In this document: positions 33,386 to 44,073 of the stretch, in pieces
How positions within the stretch are numbered: position 1 is the stretch's first letter
Layout: each line of letters opens with the position of its first letter
Origin: an uncultured Methanomicrobiales archaeon
GTDB taxonomy: Archaea > Halobacteriota > Methanomicrobia > Methanomicrobiales > Methanospirillaceae
NCBI GenBank assembly: GCA_903900025.1
Contig: CAIULN010000020.1
Coordinates: forward strand, 1-64,000
DNA: 64,000 nucleotides
Direction of reading: 5' to 3'
The notes under the pieces: generated by a model
Database searches by the model: none
What the model saw: the letters and a program-made list of their open reading frames with translations, nothing else
What the model was told of the DNA's origin: nothing
Position numbers and translations under genes: made by a program

Positions 33386-34759
33386 ATGCTGTTTGAAATG
33401 GTCGTTTCAGAGGGTATCGCTCACAACTCGTATATCATAGGTTCCGGAGGGAATGCAGCGGTCATCGATCCCCGCCGCGATTGTGATGCGTTCCTGAAAA
33501 TTGCGGATAAAGCAGAGGTGGTGATTAGTCATATCTTTGAGACTCACCGGAACGAGGACTATGTAATTGGGTCACTAGAGCTATCTGCACAGTGCGGTGC
33601 CGAAATTTTTCACGGTGCGAATTTGCCATTTTCTTATGGCACCACGGCAAGAGAGGGGGATGTATTCAGGTTCGGTTCAATAGAACTATCAGTACTTGAG
33701 ACCCCCGGCCATACGGAAGAGAGTATATCACTTGTCCTACGGGATCTGGATATTTCACCGGACCAGTACATGATCTTTTCCGGGGACACACTCTTTTCCG
33801 GGGATATCGCCCGTACCGATTTTTACGGCGCTGACCGCAGGGCTGAAATGGCGGCAAAGATCCATGATTCCATCACAAAAAAGATCCTGCCGCTGGGTGA
33901 TGGAGTTATTATCTGTCCGGCGCATGGTGCCGGTTCGGTCTGCGGCGGGGAGATTGCGGATCACCCCTTCACAACGATTGGATATGAGCGGAAAACGAAC
34001 CGCATGCTTCTGATGGGAAGGGAAGTATTCATCGAACAGCGCATCCACGAATCCCCCTATGTCCCGCCATATTTCCGTCAGATGGAGCAGTATAACACAA
34101 CCGGGGCGCCTGTTCTCGGGCGACTCCCACGTTTACATCCTCTGGGCATCGCACAGGTTCGTCAGCTTATCAAGGCAGGTGCGCAGGTGATTGACATCAG
34201 GTCACCGACTGCTTTTGGAGCGGGTCATATTCCGGGAAGCCTTTCGATCTGGCGGGATGGCATCCCTGCATTTGCCGGCTGGTTCCTTACCTATGAGCAC
34301 CCAATTCTTCTCATCGATGACTTTAATCTCAGTCTCGAAGTGGTCGTGCAGCGTCTTATCCGGCTCGGGTATGACAACATCGCCGGTTACCTTGCCGGGG
34401 GTTTTCCCGCATGGTTCAAGGGCGCGCAGGAGGTCGAAACAATTGGCACCTGTTCGGTACAGCAGCTTCAGGAACGTTTGCGGACAGAAGTACCGTTCAT
34501 ACTCGATGTGCGCGATATCAGGAATTACCGCGCGATCGGGCACATCAGGGGAGCGCACCACACGTATGTCGGTGAGGTACCCCAATTCCTTCCAAAAATT
34601 CCACGCGGTGACCCCATTGTCGTATACTGTGATGCGGGGTGGAAGGGCAGCCTTGCTGCAAGCTATCTGAAAAAAAACAGGTTCCGTGACGTCACAAACG
34701 TGCTGGGCGGGATGCAGGCATGGAAGAATGCCGGGTTCCGCATTGAAAAATCCCTTTAA
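33386..34759 (+). CDS. MBL-fold hydrolase with two rhodanese domains
   Basis: The 457-residue protein begins with a metallo-beta-lactamase domain (about 1-240) carrying IFETHRNEDYVIG, the modified THxHxDH motif usual for MBL-rhodanese fusions, then GHTEESISL, SGDTLF and PAHGAGS. Two rhodanese domains follow. The first (about 255-350) lacks the active Cys (LLIDDFN at that position). The second (about 360-455) has VVYCDAGWKGSLAA with the persulfide-forming Cys. Family members are persulfide dioxygenase-like or sulfur-transfer enzymes; the exact reaction in a strict anaerobe is unclear. Confidence 0.9.
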   Translation: MLFEMVVSEGIAHNSYIIGSGGNAAVIDPRRDCDAFLKIADKAEVVISHIFETHRNEDYVIGSLELSAQCGAEIFHGANLPFSYGTTAREGDVFRFGSIELSVLETPGHTEESISLVLRDLDISPDQYMIFSGDTLFSGDIARTDFYGADRRAEMAAKIHDSITKKILPLGDGVIICPAHGAGSVCGGEIADHPFTTIGYERKTNRMLLMGREVFIEQRIHESPYVPPYFRQMEQYNTTGAPVLGRLPRLHPLGIAQVRQLIKAGAQVIDIRSPTAFGAGHIPGSLSIWRDGIPAFAGWFLTYEHPILLIDDFNLSLEVVVQRLIRLGYDNIAGYLAGGFPAWFKGAQEVETIGTCSVQQLQERLRTEVPFILDVRDIRNYRAIGHIRGAHHTYVGEVPQFLPKIPRGDPIVVYCDAGWKGSLAASYLKKNRFRDVTNVLGGMQAWKNAGFRIEKSL

Positions 34760-34768
34760 TTTTTTTTT
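34760..34768 (+). terminator. Poly-T tract after the MBL-rhodanese gene
   Basis: Nine T residues start immediately at the stop codon of the MBL-rhodanese gene. This is a typical archaeal U-tract terminator. No hairpin is needed or seen. Confidence 0.5.
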
Positions 34769-34850
34769 CGCTCCTTAATGTATCAGCGTCTGACCGGCGG
34801 CAATTTAATAAAGTTTATCATGTCCTGTTCAAATCAGATGGTGAGCATCC

Positions 34851-35327
34851 ATGGACATTGTGAAAATCCCTCGCATGGAAAAAAAGGAATACGACAAACT
34901 GATCGACAAAGGTTATATCTGCCGTATCGCATTTCAGGGAGAGAAATACCCGTACATCGCACCGTTCCTTTATGTCTTCGACGGTTCATTCCTGTATTTC
35001 CTTTCAACAAAATATGGAAAGAAACTGGAATATTTCAGGAAAAGCCCGTATGTCTCGGTTGAGATCGAACGGTACTCAAAGGATCTCTCCTCATTCATGT
35101 TTGTCACGCTGCAGGGATACCTGGAAGAGGTGCATGACTCGATTGAGAAGAAGATGATACGTGAAAAATTCGTCGATCTGATCGTCGACCGTGATCTTTC
35201 CTGCAACATCCTTGCGGCGCTGGGACATTCACCCGAGGACCCTCCCGCGGCAATCGCAAAAGAAGAGCGCTCGCTGGTATGGAAGCTGGTCGGCGTAAAA
35301 GACCTCGTTGCGTTAAAAAACCTGTAA
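34851..35327 (+). CDS. Pyridoxamine 5'-phosphate oxidase-fold flavin-binding protein
   Basis: The 158-residue product matches the split-barrel flavin-binding family: MEKKEYDKLIDKGYICRIAF, then PYIAPFLYVFDGSFLYFLSTKYGKKLEY and VSVEIER. These strands make up the FMN or F420 site. Family members are small oxidoreductases or heme-binding proteins; the substrate is unknown. It lies alone between the MBL-rhodanese gene and the convergent DUF255 gene. The C-terminal half is helical and ends LVGVKDLVALKNL. Confidence 0.8.
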   Translation: MDIVKIPRMEKKEYDKLIDKGYICRIAFQGEKYPYIAPFLYVFDGSFLYFLSTKYGKKLEYFRKSPYVSVEIERYSKDLSSFMFVTLQGYLEEVHDSIEKKMIREKFVDLIVDRDLSCNILAALGHSPEDPPAAIAKEERSLVWKLVGVKDLVALKNL

Positions 35328-35386
35328 ATTCCCCGCACTTTTTTTTATGTAATCTTTTCCATCTTTTTCGATACGTTTTTTTGGGT

Positions 35387-37540
35387 TCACAGCACAGGAT
35401 GGTCTTCCGATTGCCTGACACCCAGCACACCAGGCAGGTCGACCGGGTTCGTGACAGGTGATATGCAGGCATGCCGGGAACAGACATATGCAGTCGCTTT
35501 TCCATCAACAGTAGGGTACACTGTGGATCCAACCGGCATGGAAGGGGTTGTAATGGGATCCCCTGAAGGTTGGAAAAGGATCATAACTGATGGCAGGAAA
35601 TGCGTATGGCATACATGAATCAGCGCCCGGGTATCAGGTTGCTGCAGGTCTCCTGCGATGATAACTTCATGGGAAGGACCAAACGCGTAATCAAGGGCAC
35701 AGAGAAAGAACGTATATCCTGAAGGGGCATGGTTCACCGTTGCTGAAAAGGACCTGGAAAGTGCCGCTGCGGTTTTTTCCAGATGGTACTCACCAGGTAC
35801 CCCTGCCAGTCTTAAAAGGTTCAACAGCGCGACTGAATTGCATGACGGGATTGCACCATCATAGACCTCCTTCTTGCGAACCGGAAGCTGCTCTGAGGTG
35901 TCTGCGATTGTAAAAAAACCGCCGTTCTCAGTATCGTGAAAATGGGTCATGAAATACCGGTTCAGTTCAAGTGCAGCGGTGAGGTAATTATCTTTAAATG
36001 TCGTTTCATACAGCTCAACAAGGCCCCAGACCATGCTGGTATAATCATCTGCAAACGCTGGTATTGCTGCCTCACCATCACGGAAACGGTGGAACAGCCC
36101 CCCATCCGGATTACGCATGAATTTAAGGATGAAACTGGCTGCACGCTGACCTGCATCAGCGTACTTTTGCTCATCAAATGCCTGCGCTGCTTTCGCTAGT
36201 GCGACAATGGCAAACCCGTTCCAGTCAGCAAGGACTTTATCATCCCGCTGTGGACGGGGTCGTTTTTGCCGTGCTGAGAACAGGGTGCTGCGGATTTCCT
36301 CAATCTTTGCTGTTAATTCGTCGCCCGTCATTCGGTGCTTCAGCGCAATCTCATCCGGCGCCCCTGTGCACCGCAGGATAGTGCTGGCGGTGCGACTCAT
36401 GGGATCGGAATAATTTCCTGTGCCAGTGACACCCAACACTGAACCGGCAAGCGCTGCACCCTCACTCCCCAGTACGTTCTCCAGGTCTGCAGCGTTCCAG
36501 AGGTAGAACGCCCCCTCCCGTCCCTCACTGTCAGCGTCCTCTGCCGAATAAAATGCACCCTGCGGGGATGCCATGTCGCGGAGTATATAGGCAAGGATCT
36601 CTTCGGCGGTCCTGCGATACTCCGGATTTTTTGTTGCCTGATAGGCCTCGGTATATACGATCGCAAGGAGCGCCTGATCGTACAGCATCTTCTCAAAATG
36701 CGGCACCCGCCATTGGGAGTCTGTAGAATACCGGTGAACCCCGAACCCGATCTGGTCGTAGATCCCCCCCATCCTGATCTCATCAAGTGTCTTTGTTACC
36801 ATGGCAAGGGCACGCGAATTTCCCGTCCGATTCCAGTAACGGAGGAGAAACATCAAGACATGGGCAGACGGGAACTTCGGGGCGTTACCGAATCCCCCGT
36901 ACTCATTATCAAACCGGATCAACAGATCTTCATATGCTGAAGCAAGCACCCGTTCATCCAAAACAGGTACCCCATCTGATGGTGATGGGGAGATAAGCGC
37001 GTTGTGGATCTCCTCTGCAGACCCGACAAGGTCACTTTTGCGCTCCCTCCAGATTCGCGAGATATCCATTAGCAGACTGAGCAGCCCTGTAATTCCGAAC
37101 CGCCCATCCCGTGGTAAATATGTCCCGGCAAAAAACGGCTTTTTATCCGGTGTCATAATGATGGTAAGCGGCCAGCCACCGGTACCTGTCATCATCTGGC
37201 AGACACTCATATACATACTGTCAATATCGGGACGCTCCTCCCGGTCGACCTTGATGCATACAAAAGAATCATTCAGGATACATGCAACGGCTTCATCTTC
37301 AAACGATTCGTGCGCCATCACATGACACCAGTGACAGGTCGCATATCCTATTGAAAGAAATACAGGTTTATCCTCCTGGATTGCCCGCTCAAATGCCTCA
37401 TCACTCCAGGGGTACCAGTCAACTGGATTATGGGCGTGCTGAATCAGATACGGGCTCTTTTCAAAAATAAGGTGGTTTGCCTGCCGTTGCCTGGCAGAAG
37501 ATGCGTCTTGTGCCCGGTCTGATTTATCGCCGCGAACCAT
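35387..37540 (-). CDS. DUF255 thioredoxin-domain protein (YyaL/SPATA20 family)
   Basis: The 717-residue protein has an N-terminal thioredoxin-like domain with [20 protein letters not shown], the active-site-like ATCHWCHVM (Cys-His-Trp-Cys), and [14 protein letters not shown]. An (alpha/alpha)6 barrel resembling N-acylglucosamine epimerases follows, with [21 protein letters not shown] and [16 protein letters not shown]. The family is widespread but its substrate is unproven. Length is normal. It faces away from the membrane protease gene and converges on the flavin-binding gene. Confidence 0.93.
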   Translation of the reverse strand: MVRGDKSDRAQDASSARQRQANHLIFEKSPYLIQHAHNPVDWYPWSDEAFERAIQEDKPVFLSIGYATCHWCHVMAHESFEDEAVACILNDSFVCIKVDREERPDIDSMYMSVCQMMTGTGGWPLTIIMTPDKKPFFAGTYLPRDGRFGITGLLSLLMDISRIWRERKSDLVGSAEEIHNALISPSPSDGVPVLDERVLASAYEDLLIRFDNEYGGFGNAPKFPSAHVLMFLLRYWNRTGNSRALAMVTKTLDEIRMGGIYDQIGFGVHRYSTDSQWRVPHFEKMLYDQALLAIVYTEAYQATKNPEYRRTAEEILAYILRDMASPQGAFYSAEDADSEGREGAFYLWNAADLENVLGSEGAALAGSVLGVTGTGNYSDPMSRTASTILRCTGAPDEIALKHRMTGDELTAKIEEIRSTLFSARQKRPRPQRDDKVLADWNGFAIVALAKAAQAFDEQKYADAGQRAASFILKFMRNPDGGLFHRFRDGEAAIPAFADDYTSMVWGLVELYETTFKDNYLTAALELNRYFMTHFHDTENGGFFTIADTSEQLPVRKKEVYDGAIPSCNSVALLNLLRLAGVPGEYHLEKTAAALSRSFSATVNHAPSGYTFFLCALDYAFGPSHEVIIAGDLQQPDTRALIHVCHTHFLPSVMILFQPSGDPITTPSMPVGSTVYPTVDGKATAYVCSRHACISPVTNPVDLPGVLGVRQSEDHPVL

Positions 37541-37666
37541 GAGTGCTCATTGGCGCCATGGCATTATGTGTGTTTCACCAATGACAATGCAGGTTCACAT
37601 TTGATGATTCATGTTTAAACACCAGGGTTTTTGCTATTTAGAACAAACCATAATCAGAAAAGTATC

Positions 37667-38398
37667 ATGATGGATATTTCAGGATTTTTCAGCTTTGTGA
37701 TTCTTGCCGTCATTGTCGTGTTGATCTCTGGGGGACTCGCCCGCCTCTTTGCCAAAGTCGCACCATTCCGGCTCTTTTATTATGCAATCCGGTTGCCTGG
37801 TATCGTCCTTCATGAGATCGCCCACGTGGCGGGTTGTGTAATCTCGGGTGCAGAAATTAAAAGGGTAGTGCTCTTTTCCAAAACCGGGGGATCGGTTACG
37901 TACACCAAACCAAAAATTCCACTCTTTGGAACTGTGATCATCAGCACTGCCCCGCTTTTCGTTCTGCCGCTTGTCCTTGCAGGACTGACATGGGTATTCG
38001 GAACGTATTTCGGGTGTTATGTTCCCCCTGTTTTCCCGTCAGGATGGGGCACGGTTGCGGGATTTTATGAGATGCTGCATGAGGTTATCAGCATATTTTT
38101 AATCAACCTTGTCTCCCGTTTCAATGGGTGGTTTCTTGTGTATCTCTATCTGGCGGGAAGCATCATCCTCTCCCTTTCCCCCAGCGGACAGGATCTTAAA
38201 AATGCGGCAGTCGGGATTGTTGTCATTTTTCCCCTCTGTCTGCTTGTCATATGGGGCGGTTTTCAAGGCGCCATGACAGTGATGAGCCTGATTGTCACAC
38301 CCATGAACACCGCTTTTTCCATAGGACTTATATATGAGATGATCGCGGCTTTGATGTCCGTTCCATTTATCCTTATTCACGGGATGATGAGAGTATAA
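37667..38398 (+). CDS. Membrane metalloprotease-like protein with HExxH
   Basis: This 243-residue polytopic protein has an HEIAH zinc motif inside a hydrophobic segment (GIVLHEIAHVAGC), preceded by a helix and followed by four or five more. That fits an M50/site-2-like intramembrane protease. A second ligand such as NxxPxxDG is not obvious; TAPLFVLP lies in a comparable place. Proteolytic activity is therefore plausible but not shown. ATG 37667 is preferred, as the short upstream extension is not hydrophobic or conserved-looking. Confidence 0.72.
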   Translation: MMDISGFFSFVILAVIVVLISGGLARLFAKVAPFRLFYYAIRLPGIVLHEIAHVAGCVISGAEIKRVVLFSKTGGSVTYTKPKIPLFGTVIISTAPLFVLPLVLAGLTWVFGTYFGCYVPPVFPSGWGTVAGFYEMLHEVISIFLINLVSRFNGWFLVYLYLAGSIILSLSPSGQDLKNAAVGIVVIFPLCLLVIWGGFQGAMTVMSLIVTPMNTAFSIGLIYEMIAALMSVPFILIHGMMRV

Positions 38399-38526
38399 GA
38401 AAAATTGAAGGATAAGAAACACCTCTCACCTGATGATAATTTTTTTTCCCGTCCCTAGGGATCAACGATACATGGTATCAGATTAGATCGGTATTAATTC
38501 TGCAAAATTAATACATTTCTGCAGTC

Positions 38527-41205
38527 ATGCATGATGAATCCGCAATCGGGCAGCCGGGCGGGGATGCAAATGAAAAGGTTTCCCCCGGCATGCGCCAGTA
38601 CCTCTCTATTAAAGCGCGTTATCCTGATGCGATCCTCTTTTTCCATATCGGTGATTTCTACGAGACATTTGGTGCCGACGCTGAGCTGGTGTCAAAAGAG
38701 TTAGACATCGTCCTCACCTCGCGATCCCGTGGCTCAGAAAACCGTGTGCCACTGGCCGGGGTCCCCTATCATGCGGCAGAAGGGTACATTGCAAAGCTTG
38801 TGAATAAGGGATATAAGGTGGCAGTCTGCGACCAGCTGGAGGATGCAAAAGACGCAAAAGGTATTGTAAAAAGGGATGTCGTGCGCGTCATCACCCCGGG
38901 CACTGTCATCGATCCCTCCATGATCCCTTCGCCAGATCCACGGTACCTGATGGCACTCTGTCCGGCTCCTGACAACGGAGAATGGGGAATTGCATTTCTT
39001 GATATCTCGACAGGGGAGTTTTTTGTCACCTGCTGTTCTCCAGATACCGTAGTCCAGGAAATCATTTCTGAGATCGCCCGTTATCGTCCGGCAGAATGCG
39101 TCATCCCGTCAGCCATCTCACCTGATGTCGCCAGTACTCTTAAGAACCGCGGGGTAATTGTCAACCCGTACCGTGATGATGCATTCGATCCGGAGCGCGC
39201 GAGAAGATCACTTCTTGATCATTTCCACGTTACATCCCTCGCAGGGTTTGGGTGCGAAAGTATTCCAGCAGCAGCAGGAGCTGCAGCCGCTGCACTCCAG
39301 TACGCAAAAGAGAACCAGAACTCGCTGCTCACCCACATCAGCGGGCTTGCAACCCGTACAACCGCGCAGTGCATGATGCTAGACGCAACGACCCTGCGTA
39401 ATCTCGAGATAACCGAAAGCATCCGTACATCGGCACACGGTGCAACACTGCTCTCCTGCCTTGACCTTACAAAAACGCCAATGGGGCGACGGCTTCTCCA
39501 CCGCAGGGTTATCAGGCCGCTCATCGATGTTGATGAAATCAACCATCGGCTCGATTCGGTGGAATTTTTTGTCAGGAGACCCACGGTCCGTCTTGCATTG
39601 CGTTCGCTCCTTTCCCGCATGGCTGATATGGAACGTATCGCAGGACGGATCGCGTATGGAAACGCTAACCCGCGCGATCTCATAGCGCTTGCGTCATCCC
39701 TTGTCATCATCCCGCAGATAAAAATACTGGTCGCCGAATCCGGAGGGGATGGAGCACCCTGTTTTGTAACAGATGCGGTCGCTGACATCCGTGAATTACC
39801 GGATACAGCACAGCTCATCAACACAGCTATGATTGAGGATCCGCCGCCTACTGCAAGGAACGGCGGAGTCATTAAAAAAGGATACTCTTCTGAACTGGAT
39901 GAACTCAGGACCCTCCTCACGTCCGGAAAAGACTGGATCGCAAACCTGCAGGAAAAGGAGCGCGAGCGCACCGGTATCAAATCGTTGAAGATCGGGTACA
40001 ACAAAATTTTCGGTTATTATATCGATGTTACGCGTGCCAACCTTGCTCTTGTCCCCCCTCACTACGAACGCAGACAGACCACGGCAGGCGGGGAACGGTA
40101 TACCCTGCCGGAATTGCGGGAAAAGGAAGCCATCATCACGAATGCGGATGAACGTGTGCTCTCCTGTGAACGGGAGCTCTATGGAGCCCTGATTGATATT
40201 CTGAAGGAACGGATTCCGGACCTGCAGGCCACTGCACGGGGCATCGCATCACTCGATGTATATTCTGCCATTGCTGAGGTGGCGCAGGCCAACAACTATC
40301 TCAGGCCAGTGCTTAACGGAGGTGACCGGATTGTTATCCGTGACGGAAGGCACCCTGTGGTTGAACGGAGTGTGCACGGGGGTTTTGTGCCGAATGATAC
40401 CGATCTTTCCGGGTCAGGCACCCAGATCATGATCATCACCGGTGCAAACATGGCAGGAAAATCCACCTATATGCGGGCTGTGGCACTCACCTGCATCATG
40501 GCACAGACCGGATGCTTTGTTCCGGCCACCCATGCAACCATCGGGATTCTGGACCGTATCTTTACCCGCGTCGGCGCCTTTGATGACCTTGCGAGCGGGC
40601 AGAGCACATTCATGGTCGAGATGCTCGAACTGGCAAATATCCTGAACAATGTGACCGAAAAAAGCCTGGTGATCCTGGATGAGATCGGCAGGGGAACGAG
40701 TACCATCGATGGATATGCGATCGCCCAGTCGGTTCTGGAATTCCTGCACGGGAGATCCGAGTCAGGACCAAAGACACTCTTTGCAACACACTTCCATGAC
40801 CTTGTCGCCATAGAGTCCCACCTCAAGCGGGTGCGGAATTTTCATTTTGCCGTCAGGGAAACAAAACATGATGTGATCTTTTTGCGAAAACTGATCCCCG
40901 GGGCAACAGACAAAAGTTATGGGATCCATGTCGCGCAGCTTGCAGGCATTCCAAAAAAAGTCACAGACCGCGCGGAAGCCGTTCTTACAAATACACTGAA
41001 CCGGACGTCGGCACCTGCACAAAAAGTCCAGCGATACACGCAGCTGCTCCTTGCTGATGACAGCATATCCGCACCGGTTCTGCTGACACATCCCGTCCTT
41101 GATGAGATCAGGGGGCTCAATCCTGATGGTATGACCCCCCTTCAGGCGCTCCAAAAACTCCATGAACTTAAGGATCGCTTAAAAGAGGGAGAGAAACCTG
41201 AATGA
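38527..41205 (+). CDS. mutS: DNA mismatch repair protein MutS
   Basis: MutS recognises mismatches and small loops in DNA. The 892-residue protein has the mismatch-binding Phe-x-Glu in HIGDFYETFG, a connector and clamp region, and an ABC-type ATPase domain with ITGANMAGKSTYMR (Walker A), FDDLASGQSTFMVEM (signature), ILDEIGRGTSTIDG (Walker B) and FATHFHDL. This is the bacterial MutS1 form. Many archaea lack MutS-MutL, so the pair was probably acquired from bacteria. Its stop overlaps the mutL start by four bases. Confidence 0.97.
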   Translation: MHDESAIGQPGGDANEKVSPGMRQYLSIKARYPDAILFFHIGDFYETFGADAELVSKELDIVLTSRSRGSENRVPLAGVPYHAAEGYIAKLVNKGYKVAVCDQLEDAKDAKGIVKRDVVRVITPGTVIDPSMIPSPDPRYLMALCPAPDNGEWGIAFLDISTGEFFVTCCSPDTVVQEIISEIARYRPAECVIPSAISPDVASTLKNRGVIVNPYRDDAFDPERARRSLLDHFHVTSLAGFGCESIPAAAGAAAAALQYAKENQNSLLTHISGLATRTTAQCMMLDATTLRNLEITESIRTSAHGATLLSCLDLTKTPMGRRLLHRRVIRPLIDVDEINHRLDSVEFFVRRPTVRLALRSLLSRMADMERIAGRIAYGNANPRDLIALASSLVIIPQIKILVAESGGDGAPCFVTDAVADIRELPDTAQLINTAMIEDPPPTARNGGVIKKGYSSELDELRTLLTSGKDWIANLQEKERERTGIKSLKIGYNKIFGYYIDVTRANLALVPPHYERRQTTAGGERYTLPELREKEAIITNADERVLSCERELYGALIDILKERIPDLQATARGIASLDVYSAIAEVAQANNYLRPVLNGGDRIVIRDGRHPVVERSVHGGFVPNDTDLSGSGTQIMIITGANMAGKSTYMRAVALTCIMAQTGCFVPATHATIGILDRIFTRVGAFDDLASGQSTFMVEMLELANILNNVTEKSLVILDEIGRGTSTIDGYAIAQSVLEFLHGRSESGPKTLFATHFHDLVAIESHLKRVRNFHFAVRETKHDVIFLRKLIPGATDKSYGIHVAQLAGIPKKVTDRAEAVLTNTLNRTSAPAQKVQRYTQLLLADDSISAPVLLTHPVLDEIRGLNPDGMTPLQALQKLHELKDRLKEGEKPE

Positions 41206-42995
41206 CAGATCCTCCTGACAACCGGACGATCCGCATTCTCGATCCGATGACTGTCAACAAGATCGCTGCCGGTGAAGTTGTGGAGCGCCCCGCTTCCGTT
41301 GTCAAAGAGCTCGTTGAAAATGCGATCGATGCAGGTGCACGGACAATACGGGTTGAAGTTTCATCTTCCGGAGGCAGGATCACAGCCATTGGCGCCACCG
41401 ACAATGGGATCGGAATGACGGCTGATGACGCTATCCTGGCATTTGCTCCCCATGCGACCAGTAAAATTTCGAGTATCGCAGACCTGGACTCCCTTATGAC
41501 CCTCGGATTTCGCGGTGAAGCGCTCGCGAGCATTGCTGCCATCTCAAAAGTCACGCTCTGTACAAAACCAAGAGGAGGCAGGGCTGATGAAGGCACGCGG
41601 GTAGTGATCGAAGGGGGGACAATCATGGAGCATTCGGAAACCGGTACCCCTGAGGGCACATATATTCTTGTAACGGATCTCTTCTTCAACACCCCCGCAC
41701 GGAAAAAGTTCCAGAAAAGTCTCGCCGCAGAAATCGCTCATATTACCGGAATAATTGAAGGTCTTGCACTCGCCCATCCGGAAATCTCAGTGCACCTGAT
41801 CCACAATGCAAAAGAGCTGGTGATGACAGAACAGTCCCCCCGGCTCCTTGACACCATTGCACGCCTGTTTGGAAATCAAGTTTCTGCTGACCTGATACCT
41901 GTTGATCGCACCATGCTGTACGTCTCTGTAAGCGGCTATATCTCCCGTCCTTCACTATTCAGGAAAAACCAACGCCGCATGTTTATCTCCATCAACAGCC
42001 GCTATGTCTCGTCAGCACCAATTACTTCGGCTATTATCGAAGGGTATGGGACACTCCTTTCAAAAGAGCGGTTCCCGGTCGTATTTCTGTCCCTGACAAT
42101 CAATCCCACGCTCATTGATGTGAATGTCCACCCGGCAAAAAAACTGGTGAAGCTGAGCCATGAACGCGAGATATGCACTGCGGTGTGGGAGGCAGTAAAA
42201 AACGCGCTACTGATAACAGACCTGATCCCTGCCGGAACTGTGAAAGGATCCAAAATTAGTACCGGACGATCGCCTGGTGCACCCTCCTCTACCACGTACG
42301 GTCATGCACCGATCCAATCATCGGTCGTCAGCGAACCAACACATGCGGGCATCATCACTACCGACCGCCAGCTCCGCCAGACAGAACTCCCTACCGGAAT
42401 CCAGCCTGATACAAGCGTCGTCCCTGAAATGGAGGTGATCGGTCAGGTCGGCGGGATTTACATCCTTGCCACAACAGATTCCGGGGACCTCATTCTTGTA
42501 GACCAGCACGCTGTCCATGAACGGATTATGTATGAACTGGTCAGCAGGAAGTCAGACAGCGCGGACCAATCACAGGAGTTGATTGTCCCTGTAATCCTGC
42601 ACCGTTCTGCAGGGGATGCTGCCCTCATACGTGAACTCCTCCCGGTACTGGAAGAAGAAGGATTTGTAATCGAGGACTTTGGTAAAAACTCGTTTCTGGT
42701 TCGTGCCGTACCTGTTGTGCTTGGTAAGCTCGAACAGACTGATCTGGTTGATGAAATCCTTGCTGACCTCACCAGGGAAGAGCCGGAGCGTTTTGTGAGC
42801 AGCCGCGAACGGCTCGCGCGGATCATCGCATGCAGAAGTGCGATTAAAGCCGGCACGGTCTGCACACATGAACAATCCAAGCGCCTGCTCCAGCAGCTCA
42901 GGAACGTGAAAAATCCGTTTTCCTGCCCCCATGGGAGACCGACAATGGTGAGATTTTCCCGTGATCAGATGGATGGAATGTTCAGGCGGACGTGA
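41202..42995 (+). CDS. mutL: DNA mismatch repair protein MutL with endonuclease motif
   Basis: MutL links mismatch recognition to strand cutting. The N-terminal GHKL ATPase (about 1-330) has NKIAAGEVVERPASVVKEL, ATDNGIGM and TLGFRGEAL. The C-terminal domain has the metal-dependent nuclease motif DQHA-x2-E-x4-E (DQHAVHERIMYE), ACRSAIKAG and the CPHGRP motif. This form nicks DNA itself, as expected where MutH and Dam-directed repair are absent. The 597 residues are standard length. The gene overlaps the convergent uvsE by 14 bases. Confidence 0.96.
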   Translation: MTDPPDNRTIRILDPMTVNKIAAGEVVERPASVVKELVENAIDAGARTIRVEVSSSGGRITAIGATDNGIGMTADDAILAFAPHATSKISSIADLDSLMTLGFRGEALASIAAISKVTLCTKPRGGRADEGTRVVIEGGTIMEHSETGTPEGTYILVTDLFFNTPARKKFQKSLAAEIAHITGIIEGLALAHPEISVHLIHNAKELVMTEQSPRLLDTIARLFGNQVSADLIPVDRTMLYVSVSGYISRPSLFRKNQRRMFISINSRYVSSAPITSAIIEGYGTLLSKERFPVVFLSLTINPTLIDVNVHPAKKLVKLSHEREICTAVWEAVKNALLITDLIPAGTVKGSKISTGRSPGAPSSTTYGHAPIQSSVVSEPTHAGIITTDRQLRQTELPTGIQPDTSVVPEMEVIGQVGGIYILATTDSGDLILVDQHAVHERIMYELVSRKSDSADQSQELIVPVILHRSAGDAALIRELLPVLEEEGFVIEDFGKNSFLVRAVPVVLGKLEQTDLVDEILADLTREEPERFVSSRERLARIIACRSAIKAGTVCTHEQSKRLLQQLRNVKNPFSCPHGRPTMVRFSRDQMDGMFRRT

Positions 42996-43926
42996 TGTGC
43001 CTGGAACCTGAGATTTCTTGAAGATTAATCAAAAAAATCCTTTCATCATTGCGCCCGATCTCAAGTGCCCTGTTCGCAGCCCGCTCCTTCTCCTTGATCT
43101 CAAATATAACGTCAAAATCAAACGGTCTGCTCCTGTCAAGAAATGCCTTGAAATGGTTCGGGTCGAGCCGCGCTGCATGATTACCCCTCCGCCCACCGGG
43201 TTCCTGCGAGCTGTAATCAACCATTGGGATACCATCATTTTTTTTCCAGCTCAGTGCAACCGTGGACAAAACCTCATCGATGAGTTCACCGGCGCCGTTG
43301 AGCTCGTGATGAAATATATCGAAGAGCACCGGGATACCGGTCTGGTCAGAAACCGGAATGCAATCCTTCACCGTGAAATTCCGGTCATCGTTTTCGATGA
43401 CAAGCCTTCTCTGCACAGAAGGAGGCAGGTTGCCATATTGTTTGATAAACCGTCCGACACTTCCCGAACGGTTCCCGTACACACCTCCGATATGGATCTG
43501 GATCTTTGCGGAATTATCCAGCCCCATCAGGTCGAGTACTGAAGCGTGGTACTCGAGCTCGTGTACGCTCCGTTGAACGATATCCGGGTCAAGCGCACTG
43601 ATAAGGACGAACTGGTCAGGGTGCATGGAGATCCTCATCTCATGCATCCGGATGAGCTCACCAATTGCCTTGAATTCAGGTAAAAAGTATTCCTTCCAGT
43701 CAAATACGCAAACCGAATGGGATGCGAATGGTACAAGGTCGGAAGTGATCCGGAAAAAAAGGATACCGTGCGCTGCATTATATTCAAGTATCATGCGAAG
43801 ACATGCGAGATTTCTCCCCACAGTACTGATGATATTTGCTTCAGAATAGGAGGCGAGCCAAAATGTCCTGTTTCCCCGGCAGGGGACGGAAAGGTTGATG
43901 CACGGATACCCGATCCTCACAGGCAT
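42982..43926 (-). CDS. uvsE: UV damage endonuclease
   Basis: UvsE (UVDE) nicks DNA 5' to pyrimidine dimers and other lesions. The 314-residue TIM barrel shows RIGYPCINLS at the start, FRITSDLVPFASH, RISMHPDQFVLI, HIGGVYGNR, RLVIENDD, PVLFDIFHHELN and MVDYSSQEPGGRRGNHA. These carry the three-metal-site Asp, His and Glu residues. The family is patchy in bacteria, fungi and a few archaea, which again suggests transfer. It ends inside the mutL 3' end on the opposite strand. Confidence 0.93.
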   Translation of the reverse strand: MPVRIGYPCINLSVPCRGNRTFWLASYSEANIISTVGRNLACLRMILEYNAAHGILFFRITSDLVPFASHSVCVFDWKEYFLPEFKAIGELIRMHEMRISMHPDQFVLISALDPDIVQRSVHELEYHASVLDLMGLDNSAKIQIHIGGVYGNRSGSVGRFIKQYGNLPPSVQRRLVIENDDRNFTVKDCIPVSDQTGIPVLFDIFHHELNGAGELIDEVLSTVALSWKKNDGIPMVDYSSQEPGGRRGNHAARLDPNHFKAFLDRSRPFDFDVIFEIKEKERAANRALEIGRNDERIFLINLQEISGSRHITSA

Positions 43927-44073
43927 ACTTCGGTCGGATGTATAAAAAAGGTGTGTGGTGCGGCGCGATTACCGATAAATATGGTGATGGGACCAATGAA
44001 TCGTCGCCCCGATCAGAACCTGTCTTGTTCTTCTGGACAGGAAAGGAAACGAATTGCAGGGATCTGAACGCTT

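Noticed and set aside
39219-40004. A 261-residue antisense frame within mutS
   Set aside because: It is a shadow of a strongly conserved gene, with low-complexity composition.
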